A stretch of DNA of 64,000 nucleotides from Gloeopeniophorella convolvens (taxonomy: Eukaryota > Basidiomycota > Agaricomycetes > Russulales), in assembly GCA_022496205.1 (NCBI GenBank), contig WTXD01000064.1, positions 1-64,000 of the forward strand. Reading direction: 5' to 3'. Below the pieces are notes generated by a model. That model ran no database searches and was not told where the DNA came from. It saw only the letters and a program-made list of their open reading frames with translations. Shown here piece after piece: positions 22,903 through 34,433 of this stretch (the first letter of the stretch is position 1; every line of letters starts with the position of its first letter). The position numbers were made by a program, and so were the translations under genes.

Positions 22903-24350
22903 ATGTCCGATCCATCCGACCAAGCGGCTGCCATCTACCAAGCGTACAAGACAGGGCTCTATGACTACCTTTTACAGGGATGCTATTCGGTAAGCCGTTA
23001 CCTGTATCACATCACCGCTGCATGGTTCACCGCGCCGCCGCCGCCGCCCCAGGTGCCCATGTCCTGCTGTATGCTGTCTCGACCCACCTCCTTCTGTAAG
23101 GATGCCTCCTTCTCAGCGCAGTACGGGGATTGATTCGTCGTGTTCTCGATAACAGGAGCAACGGGAAAGCCTTGACTTCAGGGCCGCGCACGTTCATGCT
23201 GAGTGTGACGACGATCACATTTCTCCTGGGCATAGGAGTACTTGTGCTTGACGTCTCTCTCAACCTGCAACAAATGGTGTTGACGCTCAACCCTCCGGGC
23301 GGGGGGATATGGTCTACACGTCTTGTTGACATCATTGTGGCCGTTGGCTCCGTCATGATACGAATCATCGTACGTTCCTGCGCTGAATCGTACTGCTAGC
23401 AACATACTAAACAGTGTTGAAGTTTATCATGAGCGACGTCATTTGCGCATGGCGTGCGATGGTCCTTTGGAATAGGGACAGGAGAGTCGTTGCTGTTCTT
23501 CTCCTCTTTCTCCTTGGTACCGTGGGTAAGATTGGTCTCCTCGATCAAACAATCGCGTACTGACGATAACGTTGTGACGGAAGCTGCCGCTGGGTGTGAC
23601 CTCGGTCTCGACTTGGTCCCTCTTTTCAATCCATCTCACCATAGCGCGCATGACGACAGCGCAGTAAAGCGTGGCGAACGCGCTTTGATCATGATCGGCC
23701 CAACTTTGGCGACAAACATCCTTTCTACCTCCCTTATTGCTTGGAAGGCCTGGTACGTGCTCCTCATCTTTGTTTTCTGCCTATGCACTGTAGGTCGGCT
23801 CATCGTACATAACGAAGGTCGCATCGTCGCTCCGTACGCAAGCACCTCGGAGAGGGTAACACCTCGCAAAGGGTAGAGAGAATCCTTGCATTGCTCATCG
23901 AGTCTGGATTCGTCTACTGCTGCATCTGGGTCAGTCCTTTTGTCTCGTCAAATGATGGCGATGATCACTCACTGCCTCGAACTTCCAGATCCTGTACCTC
24001 GTTTCAGCGTTCCGCGTATTACCTCAGGTGGGATTCGATGTCATGGACACGGTCATACCCTTTGCGGCGGTATGTTCATCGATGCGCGCCGCTTTTCTCT
24101 GCAGCTCGCTGATGGTGATACGCAGGGTGTCTATGCACCGATGATCGTTATCCTCGTCTGCATCCAGAGAAGCCCGGTGCAGCACTACTCGACCTTCTCA
24201 ACCGGGATGCAGTTTGCAACCCCGCCACCGATGTCGGAGTCGCACAAGTCGAATGTTACGAACGAACACGTGTACTCCATCCGTCCTCGTGACTACATGG
24301 CGGACTCGGACCCGGAAGTACCTTCGTCGCTGTCAACGAAGGGCTTCTAG
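22903..24350 (+). CDS. basidiomycete multi-pass membrane protein, copy 2 (intact)
   Basis: The start at 22903 reads MSDPSDQAAAIYQAYKTG. Exons rejoin in frame: GPRTFMLSVTTITFLLGIGV, FIMSDVICAWRAMVLWNRDR, MIGPTLATNILSTSLIAWKA, then after an intron ending at about 23817 SHRRSVRKHLGEGNTSQRVE and RILALLIESGFVYCCIW, then ILYLVSAFRVLPQVGFD, and finally PMIVILVCIQRSPVQHYSTF with a polar tail ending at 24350. Five or more hydrophobic helices imply an integral membrane protein. It is a paralogue of 202-1635. This family is frequent in basidiomycetes and has no function known to me. Confidence 0.75.
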
Positions 24351-25344
24351 GACGCTTCCATACGTGATTGTGCACAGCTAGTATATTTATCATTTATGAA
24401 TGTATCTGCCCTTGAAAGATGTGCTTGACACTGCTCAATCACGAGGAAGCATGATCTGTGCAGAGGCCTGTACGCCCGAGTGTCTTGACAACGTCAGTCC
24501 GGCTACTTTCATCTAGAATGTAAAATTACAGTGAAAGTTGAGTTCTCTGAGCGCATTTCAAGTCCTTATCTTGCAGACGCGTCACTTGTCATAGATTGGG
24601 CAACATGTTTGCTGCTTGTTATGGCACCAGCATGAAAGAAGGCGACTGTTACCAGGACCTATGGGAACCTTCGCCCGCTGACAGAAGCTTAGCTGACAGC
24701 GTTGGAGACACGGGCGGATAACTGTGAAGCTGGTATCCTTTGTTCCACCAGAGAAAGAGATATCATTATGGAAGACTATGAGACCATGTGCTGTGCCGCT
24801 ATCAACTGACCAACGACGTCGGCACTGACGTGAGAGTCGTCAGAGCATCATGCACAGTGACACGAGCGCGTGCTGCAAATCAGTCATGACTTAGGGCTAA
24901 GTTCATTCCGGCAGGACTACGATGTCTGGAGCCGAGCATAGAGTTTTCCGCAGTTAGCTCTATGCAAAGCTTGGAGGTATTTGACGCTGACACAACATTG
25001 ACCTAGGCTAGCACACGGGGTAAATATACCGCAGACCAACTTCAGCATCGGGAACGCTTATTCTGCACCGCAATATGCTGCCCCGGCGTCCGATGCCGAC
25101 TCGCAGCGAGTGTTAATCGTCACATAGACTTGAGCTCGAGCGTTGAAAAGCTCGCGAGCCCAGGAATAGATATATACATGAACCCCGCATCAGGCATAAA
25201 CGCATTAATCTGGTTCGCATTGGAAGGAAAGGATCGATTGCTATTCTTACAAGGTTATTGCCTTTGCATACATGAGACAAAAATACCTACCAACGATCTT
25301 TCATCGGCTTTGGATATATAAACGAAGGGTCCTCGCGCTTCAAT
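24351..25344. other. intergenic, no gene seen
   Basis: About 1 kb without a supportable exon on either strand. Confidence 0.5.
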
Positions 25345-25547
25345 CTACACGTTTGAGCTGTAGATGGATAATTCTGGAGACTCTGCAACTGCGGCTGATC
25401 ATCAAGTCAGCAGACGGTATCAAGAAAGATTATCGAAAACGTACCTTCCAATTTCTCTTCAAACGAGAGAGGAATTGCGACGGAGGATGCAGCACAAAGT
25501 GCGAGGAGAAACAATGGCACCAATGATTGCACCGCTAGGCTTCGCAT
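25345..25547 (-). CDS. small secreted peptide, family member C
   Basis: Exons are 25547-25445 and 25394-25345, with a 50-nt phase-1 intron. The signal peptide (LVPLFLLALCAASSVA) is followed by IPLSFEEKLE, then after the intron AAVAESPELSIYSSNV and a stop. The product is about 51 residues with no cysteine in the mature part. PLSFEEKLE matches member B almost exactly, and the SP-E-x-x-I-Y core matches A and B. Confidence 0.72.
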
Positions 25548-26949
25548 CGGGACAACTAGCAGACGGAGCACTACAGCAGTGGGAGCACTAGCACAGGCTT
25601 CCTTTTATCTCTCTCATCCCATAGTTGATGGTAGGACTCGCACGCCAAGGCGCAGAGATGCAGCGACAGCGTGAGGGATGGTGATGAAGCCTGAGGCACG
25701 CAGCAGTCTTAATGTTGGATGATGATAGGTATTTCTAGGTGGTTCATCGGCACGAACAGGTGACCTTTTTGGCGACACTTCTGCAGTGTGTTGGGAATTT
25801 GGACTGATTGATAGATTGCAATGAAGCTTATAAGTTCATATGCCGGGACCGTTGTGACGGGCGCGGTGCAGTTCCAAATTGCATCGTGTGAATAGAAACC
25901 GGGATAGAAACAGTTGGCGTACTCACTGTACGACTTTCGATATTTCACAATTCGCAAGGGGTCCGACATGTAACTCGTGCCTCTGCAATCTACTTCAGGG
26001 ACCTAAATGTTGATGAAGATTGCTGCCAGAGATGGACCACGACGAAAGCAAAGAGACTCGGAAACAGCCGAGCTGGAAGTCGACCGGAGCCCTCCGAAAC
26101 TCCGAAAGACTTTCCGAAACTCCGAAACTTTGCTCGACTCAGAGACTGGCACGTGGTTACCACACGGTCGGGCATTCATTTTGGGAGCGCTCAAGGAGGA
26201 GTCTCTTGAGCTGCCCGGCCAACTGCTCCGTGGAACAATCACTGAGTACGAACAACCGCGATGGAGGGCTTACGCGGGAATACTACCAAAAATTGATGCC
26301 TTAAACCCCAACGTCCGGCTTTCTCTCCTTCGCCATGAGATACATCCACAACCTGCCACCTGCCTCCGGACTGTTGGTGCAAACCGTCGGCGATATACCG
26401 TTATCCCGTTGCACCGGCGTTTTCGGGCCATTCAGTCCAGAGAATGATTGAGTGGATGTTTGACCACATGGTACGCAGTACTTGCTGTCGGAAACGAGAC
26501 AAACCACCCCTTTCTCAGGCTGCACACTTGGAGGACCGATGTCACCGGCGAGAAGCGAGCTTTCTGAGCCGCCTTCGCGCCGCTGCTCAATGCATGGTGC
26601 AATCTCCCCAATGCCGGATCTCCGGGATAGGAACGACATATCCAGAACGAGTCAGGATCACAAGCAATACCTCGCGGTAACCCTCTGTTCGAGGAACAGC
26701 CATGCGTCGCTCTCAGGGCGCTCTCCACCTCGGGAATTGCTCGGGAAGGTCACATCGCTGGACCCTATGCCGTGGTTCTGTATGATGATCCCATAATAGC
26801 GATAATCAGACAACCGAATGACAGAGTGCGGCAAAGCGTCATTTCATTGTCCTCTTTCCACTTCACTATAACGTTAACTGAGTGACCAGCCCTCCCAACC
26901 GAATAGTATCGGTCTGCACTTCCTGAAACCGGAGGCCGCGTATACTGGC
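25548..26949. other. intergenic, no supportable gene
   Basis: Overlapping frames on both strands at 26007-26796 show no domain. A short repeat of the words TCCGAAACTCCGAAA lies at about 26092-26125. An 86-codon minus frame (25709-25969) has no signal peptide or relative that I know. Confidence 0.4.
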
Positions 26950-27162
26950 CTAGTCACTGTTAACAGCAAAGAAGCCGTTCTCATCAGGGGTCAAAGGGAC
27001 ATCTGCTCTCGGATGGCTCATTAGCGATCCGTCACGGAGGGAGGTACTAGATCTTTCGTCACCTCTGGCCTCCCCTCTGGCCTTGTCTTCGGGAGCAGCG
27101 TCATCGGCTGATGCACCGGCGACGAGCGCGAGAAGGAGGAATGTCAGAAAGAACGTGCGCAT
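26950..27162 (-). CDS. small secreted peptide, family member D
   Basis: The best model has exons 27162-27063 and 27002-26950 with a 60-nt phase-1 intron at the family position. The unspliced frame is also open and would give 70 residues. The signal peptide is MRTFFLTFLLLALVAGASA, then DDAAPEDKARGEAR, then after the intron DVPLTPDENGFFAVNSD and a stop at 26950. This makes 50 residues, no cysteine. The TPDENGFFAVN core aligns with SPDKSGFIAHN of member F. The pre-intron part is more acidic than in A-C and lacks PLSFEEK. Confidence 0.68.
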   Translation of the reverse strand: MRTFFLTFLLLALVAGASADDAAPEDKARGEARGDERSSTSLRDGSLMSHPRADVPLTPDENGFFAVNSD

Positions 27163-27754
27163 GTTCGAAAGCTGGTGTCGACTAAGGGCGATGTCTGCCT
27201 CTGATGCCCATGAGCAGGAGTGCATGCTGATTTTATAGGTCCTGTGGCACCCTGCCTGCCGGGTGCAATGTATCTAGCTTGAATGCACCCGGAACAGAGT
27301 GGCCTGGAAGGTAGCCGAATCACCAAATGCAGCCGTCACGAAAATTCGGGCCTTCAGCGCCTCGCTTCAGGGACCCATAGTCGGGCGCCGCTCTGTTCTG
27401 TGTTTCATCGTTTCCTTCTGTACCTTAAGATGGGCTGTGGTACAATCACAGTCCCGCACCTGGGTACGCTGCGACGTACACGAGTAGCTACCCGCGCCTT
27501 ATCCCGGGCCCGCGATGCGTTCAGGACGCCTTCATTCAGCGGTCATTTCCCAGCGTCAACGTAGGTACCCCGCAATCTGTCCTTAACCCCGCTGGCATGC
27601 CAGTGCATGGTGGAGTACATAGGTTGACGTTGGCTGCTGGATGTATCAGGCACAAACACAAACTGTCAGATACCATTCCATCCTATTCGATCGTATCGAC
27701 TGCATGTACCACAATTTCCCGGCGATATAGATGATTCAGGCCCTCCAGCTCAAT
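27163..27754. other. intergenic between peptide gene D and the OYE gene
   Basis: No domain or exon chain seen. Confidence 0.45.
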
Positions 27755-29021
<1,267 letters not shown>

Positions 29022-30301
29022 GGCAGGTAGATCTGAGCGTGAGCTTTGTTGCAGCAAACGTTGAAACGACGCCCATTTTATGTTGTCCGCACCCTTCCCT
29101 CCGCGCCCACCATGACAAACCTGTAAGCAGAAATTATGGAATCGAGACTGAACTTCGATCCCTGTAGGCCTGACTCGATCCCACGCCGCCAGCAACAATA
29201 GACGGCATGACTACACACGTACCTTCACATCGAAAATGCGGCATCGAGCCCAATTCCCATTGCAAACGGATTCTCGACAGTACCGCGAAGACGGTGTACC
29301 GAGTCAGGTATGCCTTGGGATTTGAAAGCTGCATGATTGGGAGATTTCTGGTCAGAAAGAGAGTCGATAATGAAGAGAGAATGCATGAACAAGCTTTCTC
29401 CTCTGGAGTACCAAAACTTCGGCCCGGAGAACAAGGTATGCAAGTATCGGGGCCCGAGAGGACGCGTAATCAGGATGACTACTGCAATGAGTGGCGAGTG
29501 ATGTGCGAAAACGACGCAAGATCCCACCCAGTTCCTACCGCGCTCTGGAACAATGTCGTAGCCGATGTGTCAGCTGGCACGTAAGACTTCCTATGAAGAA
29601 GCTGAAGAATCAGAACAATGCACCGGCAGTGAACCCACCCAACCTTTTCTCTGGCAAGCTCTCTTGAATATTCGGCCCCAGGGACTCGGATCGACACGAC
29701 GCAGAGAAACGCCGATAAGGTATCACGCCCCATGAAGGGAGTAAATCTATTACAAAGCTAACGACACGGGCATATTCATACGCTACGACATCCTCAATAA
29801 CCTATCAGAGCGCCATCAAGCTTGGAGAAAAATAGCCTCTTACAAGAGAAAAAATGCAAATAATGCAAGCGGCAACTTGCAATGTCCAGCGACAAGGATC
29901 GGATTACGCACTAGAATCCTGTTCCTCGGTCGGTCCAGTGCACATACTGATGGGCAACCTTAGACTCTGATTTCGAACGTCGACGGTGACTATTGGGGAT
30001 TGAAGCGTGGGATCGCAGGGTACGTCACACCTCTGCTTGCTTTCTACGACGATAGAACACACATGCACTGCAAATGAGACCACCAAAAAAAGGTGCAGCT
30101 TGCGCCATGTGTCGTGAGTCACGCATCATGACTGTCGGATTTGTCAGTTTAAACAATGCGTTTGTCAGGGGATATAGAGCCCGGTAGACTTGCTGCGAGA
30201 AGATAGATCGGTAAAAACCCCCTGCCAAAACAGAGAGGCGATGAGTTGTTGAAGCAACATCTTATGCACTAGCCACTTACCCGTCGTTCATGTGACCCAT
30301 C
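29022..30301. other. intergenic, weak coding signal only
   Basis: A 72-codon minus frame (29904-30122) has a hydrophobic start (LHLFLVVSFAVHVCS) and an SPIVTVDVRN stretch faintly like the peptide family. It contains cysteines and does not share the phase-1 intron, so it is not counted as a member. Confidence 0.35.
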
Positions 30302-30499
30302 TCAGTCTTTAATGGTAGTGAACCCTCCCTCATTCGGACTGCGCGCGAACGCTACACGATTACACGCATGAGCGAACAAGGAACCGGCGACAAGAAAGAG
30401 AACAGCACCTTCAGCTCTACCCTTCATGTCGAACGGAGAGGCCGCGACGAAGACAGAGAGAGCAAGAATGACGAATGATGTCTTGAGGAAGGAACGCAT
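30302..30499 (-). CDS. small secreted peptide, family member E
   Basis: Exons are 30499-30409 and 30351-30302, with a 57-nt phase-1 intron. The signal peptide (SFLKTSFVILALSVFVAAS) is followed by PFDMKGRAE, then after the intron AFARSPNEGGFTTIKD and a stop at 30302. The product is about 46 residues with no cysteine. A nearer alternative acceptor would give a different tail (VRMREGSLPLK). I prefer the one above because it restores the E-A-x-x-x-SP arrangement of its relatives. Confidence 0.66.
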   Translation of the reverse strand: MRSFLKTSFVILALSVFVAASPFDMKGRAEGAVLFLVAGSLFAHACNRVAFARSPNEGGFTTIKD

Positions 30500-31555
30500 A
30501 GTAGAAATTGACAGTGGTTGGGGTTCGTCACTGAGTACAAGTCTCCATGCTTGTGCCGGGGACACCACTCGTACCTGTCCTAGCACGGACGGCAGCTGGT
30601 TAAGGTTAACAGATGGCTGGCAGAAGCTGTCAGGGGTGGGCCGCAGCCTGACACGGAATTGATTGCTGGCGTTATAGCTCGAGCCTAGATAGGCCCTGTG
30701 TGTTTGTATGCTTGCTCCACCGCGGACGAATAATGGAGTATTGCTATGTTGGGCTTCAGGGGTCTGACAGTAAATCCAGGACATTCGAGCACTCAAATTC
30801 GGGGCAGGAACGGATAGAATTCCGGAGTAGGTGAAAGGGTGGGTGCAATTATCCTCATATTGAAAAGGGCGTAAGAGGTCAAGGAGCATGGGACGTGTTG
30901 GCGGACACGCACTGGTTGCGGCGCGGACGGCCTTGATTGAGACGGCGCTTCGGGAAATGCCGCGTGGATCCAGCGGTGCCGAATGGCCAGCCCAACATCT
31001 CGCCGCATCTTGCCCGCGAGGTATTCAGCAGGTGGTCCGGACTGAACGACAGGATCCAGCTGGAAGCCTTCAATTCGGAATTTCGCCGTGAGAATTCTCG
31101 CCAAGCCAACGCACGAAATCGCGTCGTACCGTGACACTGGTGCCCACCTGGAGTTTCGCACGAGCATCACTGCCTTCTCTTGCTCACGAGATAACTGTTC
31201 GTACTTACTTGTGGCACATTGACATACGAAACGTACACTCTATTCCATTCAAAACCAAAACAACATCAGGGACGCAACATGTTGATATGTCTACACGGGG
31301 CAGCCGTGTTACGGCGTCGATAGAAAATGGATGCTGCATTGTTAGGCGTTATACTCGCACCAAAAGTCGCGACTGCAGTACGCCGAGAGCTTAAATTGCG
31401 ACTCGCTTCAACATCCAGAAGTACAAGAGAATATGAGGAAATATAGGCCATACGGTGTCCGGTGCCACCGTCGAGTACTTCAAAAGCGTCCTGTCGGGTT
31501 ACTAGGTGAGTTTGTCCAGTGGCGAGCAATTGTGCACACTTACCCACGGACTCCC
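30500..31555. other. intergenic upstream of peptide gene E, with duplicated block
   Basis: No gene was recognised. The stretch contains AGGTGAAAGGGTGG at about 30829 and GGCGCTTCGGGAAAT at 30944-30958. Both recur in the same order upstream of member F. Confidence 0.5.
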
Positions 31556-31772
31556 TCAGCCCACGTTGTTATGAGCAATGAATCCGCTCTTATCAGGGCT
31601 CACGCCAAGAGATAGACCCAAGGCTAGACCAATGCGCGTGAGAGGGCGTGGCTGAGCGTAAGAGCTTAAGCTAAAGTGTACCTTCCCGGGCCCTCTCTCC
31701 TGCGTTAAAGGGAACTGCCGCAGCAAAAACGGTCAACGCAAGGACAGAAAACGGTGCCAAGAGCAAACGCAT
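31556..31772 (-). CDS. small secreted peptide, family member F
   Basis: Exons are 31772-31682 and 31623-31556, with a 58-nt phase-1 intron. The signal peptide (RLLLAPFSVLALTVFAAA) is followed by VPFNAGERARE, then after the intron ALGLSLGVSPDKSGFIAHNN then VG and a stop. The product is about 53 residues with no cysteine. The SPD-x(2)-G-F/I core and the HNN that follows match member B (SPDGGIYIVHNN) and member D. Confidence 0.68.
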
Positions 31773-33246
31773 AGCAGCCAGTAACGAGTGCTTATGGGTG
31801 AAGGTGGTATGTTGCTACTGAATCGTCAAGATCAGAGGGCTTTATGCTGCAACCTACACGGTTTTGACCTGGCACCGGCGCCATTTTAGAGTTCCGAGTA
31901 CAGCGGCGCCACGCGCAGCTTTCCCATGGGCGGAACTCCAGTTGGCAGATGGCAGAAGCTGTCACTGGACGGGATGAATGAATCAATCCAGCGGGACCTG
32001 GTCGATAGCGCTATCATGGTATGTAAAGATCAAGATAAGGGAACTTGTTCTAGCTGTGACCCTCAGAGCATCAAAGAATCTTGATGTATTTCAAGCTTTT
32101 GTCCGTGAATAGACTAATTCATCTTAATGCAACGAGTTGATCTCAGGGATTATCCACTATCATGGTACCGGTACCAGTTACATACCAGTTCCAGTTCGTC
32201 AGAATTTGCACGGTAAGGCCGCAGAACCCGGGTTCTCCGACTTTCCTGGAGAAAGACAGGGCACCAACGGAGGTGAAAGGGTGGTTATAATAAGATTCGG
32301 ACTAACAGAGGCGTAAAAGGGTGCGAGGCGTGAAGCTGACGACCGCGACTGATCGAGAGGTTCAACGGACCTGCCACCACGGCTGCACGGTCACCGGTCA
32401 CCGGTCACGGACCACGGTCATGGCCGAGGCGGCGCTTCGGGAAATACCGCCGTGGCCGCTGGCTTGTGTCTTTCCCAAGTTCTTTCCTCAAGCTCAGGTC
32501 CTTTTGCTGCACCCGATCATAGCGACCAGTAACAACCTCCTCAGGTAGTTGTCTAAAACATGGATGCTCAATGATATTTGTACTTAGGCACAGAATAACG
32601 TGAGTCAGGCCAAGCTATATGGATTATAGCCACGTCGCGGGAGTGCTTCCCAAACCACACGGCGTTAATCAGAAGTGTGCGCTGCATCCTTCAGGTGACG
32701 CATTAGACGCTTCTCAACAGCATAATTAACAGTGCACGTTCAGTATCTTGTGCCTTCTGAGGAATGCAAAGCCTCCGTAAAATGGGTGAGAGGGAGGTTC
32801 GGATCGTACTCTCTACGTCCACCGAATATCACGGATCCACAAAAACAACAAGTGGCGTCAAAAAGGAGCGCATTATCGTGAATATACGAAACGGCCGTCG
32901 GCAAGAGTGATTAGCGGTGTGCTGCTGCCAGTCAGAAGACCACAGAGGGTTTTATAGCACGAGCTCCCCAGAGTTCAGGCATCGGCGCACAATCGGCGCA
33001 AGCCTTACTTCCATGTCTATTCCCAGCGGGGGCTTCTCTGCTCACAGCATAATATCACCGTTGTCTCGATTTGGGTCCGTCTTCGATATTGTACTGACGG
33101 GAATAAAACGACCTCCCCCCTCCCCCCCATTGTACCCTTAGGAATACCCATGCGCCCTCGTATATCTGTCACTTAGCGGCTGGAAAAATCGAGGCGGCAA
33201 CACTGCTTCGCCGTGACTCTGCCTCATCGTCCAGCCCCTGATGAGG
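31773..33246. other. intergenic upstream of peptide gene F
   Basis: No gene seen. The block near 32268-32445 repeats elements found upstream of member E: GGAGGTGAAAGGGTGG at about 32268, then GGCGCTTCGGGAAAT at 32431-32445. Confidence 0.5.
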
Positions 33247-33484
33247 TCAAGTGAGTCTCTCCTCGATCGAGGGCCGTGCGAAGAAGCCTTTGTGGATCGA
33301 GATCCTGGTATTCTCCAGGGATAAACCACGAAAATGAGTTAAAGAGCAGAAAGTGCGGTATTTGTTGCGGAGGCTGACCGTCGGCTCTGCCATGCTTTCC
33401 CCTCGAGACTCGAGCGGCTGCGCCGTGGTGATAGCGGCGCGCGGCGAGTGCGAGGAGGTATGAAGGGACACAGAAGACGCGCAT
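33247..33484 (-). pseudogene. frame-broken relative of the small secreted peptide family (H)
   Basis: The start at 33484 opens MRVFCVPSYLLALAA, a signal-peptide-like beginning. One base later in register the DNA reads AAITTAQPLESRGESMAEPT, like the PLSxxEKxE part of the family. A possible intron then leads to SIHKGFFARPSIEERLT and a stop at 33247, where GFFA recalls member D. The 1-nt shift between the two halves makes it a decayed copy or a sequence error. The relationship rests on short similarities. Confidence 0.4.
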
Positions 33485-34433
33485 GGTGATGCGGTTCCAG
33501 TCCGAAACGGCGTCGAGATAGTTCGCAAGCTAATACGTATGTTTCTTCTGAGGACGGGGTCTTTGTACATCGAAGGCCTTGAGTGATATGAGAAAAGCTG
33601 TTATGCGAGCATGTGCATCTGTTTTCTGCTCTGTTAGTGTTTCCATTGCCACCCGGATCGGCGTTTGCGGCTACGGAGGAGCGTGCAATTGCCGCTATAG
33701 GGGAGGCAGTGATGGGTAGGCGCCAAAACGAGAGCTGATCCAGTTGGACCCGGTTCACGAAGAGGGAGGCTGTAGTATCTTTGGGCCTACGCGTGAGATA
33801 AAGGTAGTGAGAGTTCTCACAAATCCAGCGCCGCATTGAGGACCAGATGCCATGTACGCCGCCGAGTGCGAGAAGGGAGACCGTCTTGACCGAAACATTC
33901 ATAATCGGTGACAGCGAGCGCCATTTGCGAGCGTGGAACGGTACCTAGAACGACGTTACACGAGGATGGCTTCAGTGCTACTAATGAGAGCAAGTGCCAG
34001 CTACAAAACGGAGGCCCCAAAGGCACCAGTCCATACATCAACGATAGCTCCCGCATGTGATGAACAATGTATGATCATCGTACTACTGGTTCACAGATAT
34101 GTGGCATGGTATCCCAGGAGCTTCCAGCGACCGGGAGCAATGTTTGACGTTACATAGGCGCAGCCGAGAGCTGGATCCGTGATGGCAGCCTGTGTGGACG
34201 TTGCAGCTGTGCAAGCAGAAGCAAAGAATGGACGATGTCAAAGCCTATGTGCAACCCTCACAACCCTGGACCCTGATGAGGCCTGACGTAACATAATCGC
34301 ATGCACCGGCGTCACGCTCTGCGCGGCCCGGGGACATGGACAAGGCGGGTGTATTGTAGGCAACCCGCACGGTGCATGGATTCTAAGCTACGTTCTGCTC
34401 AACACGTGTCGACGTCATATCTCCGTTGCTCAT
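33485..34433. other. intergenic, no supportable gene
   Basis: A minus-strand frame at 33339-33902 begins with a signal-peptide-like stretch (MNVSVKTVSLLALGG). The rest is not protein-like and no exon chain was found. Confidence 0.4.

Noticed and set aside
26007..26796. overlapping frames of about 100-146 codons on both strands
   Set aside because: No domain, no splice logic and low-complexity repeats, so there was no basis for choosing a frame.
29904..30122. 72-codon minus frame with hydrophobic start, as a further peptide-family member
   Set aside because: It contains cysteines, lacks the phase-1 intron and the acidic pre-intron motif, and its SP stretch is short enough to be chance.
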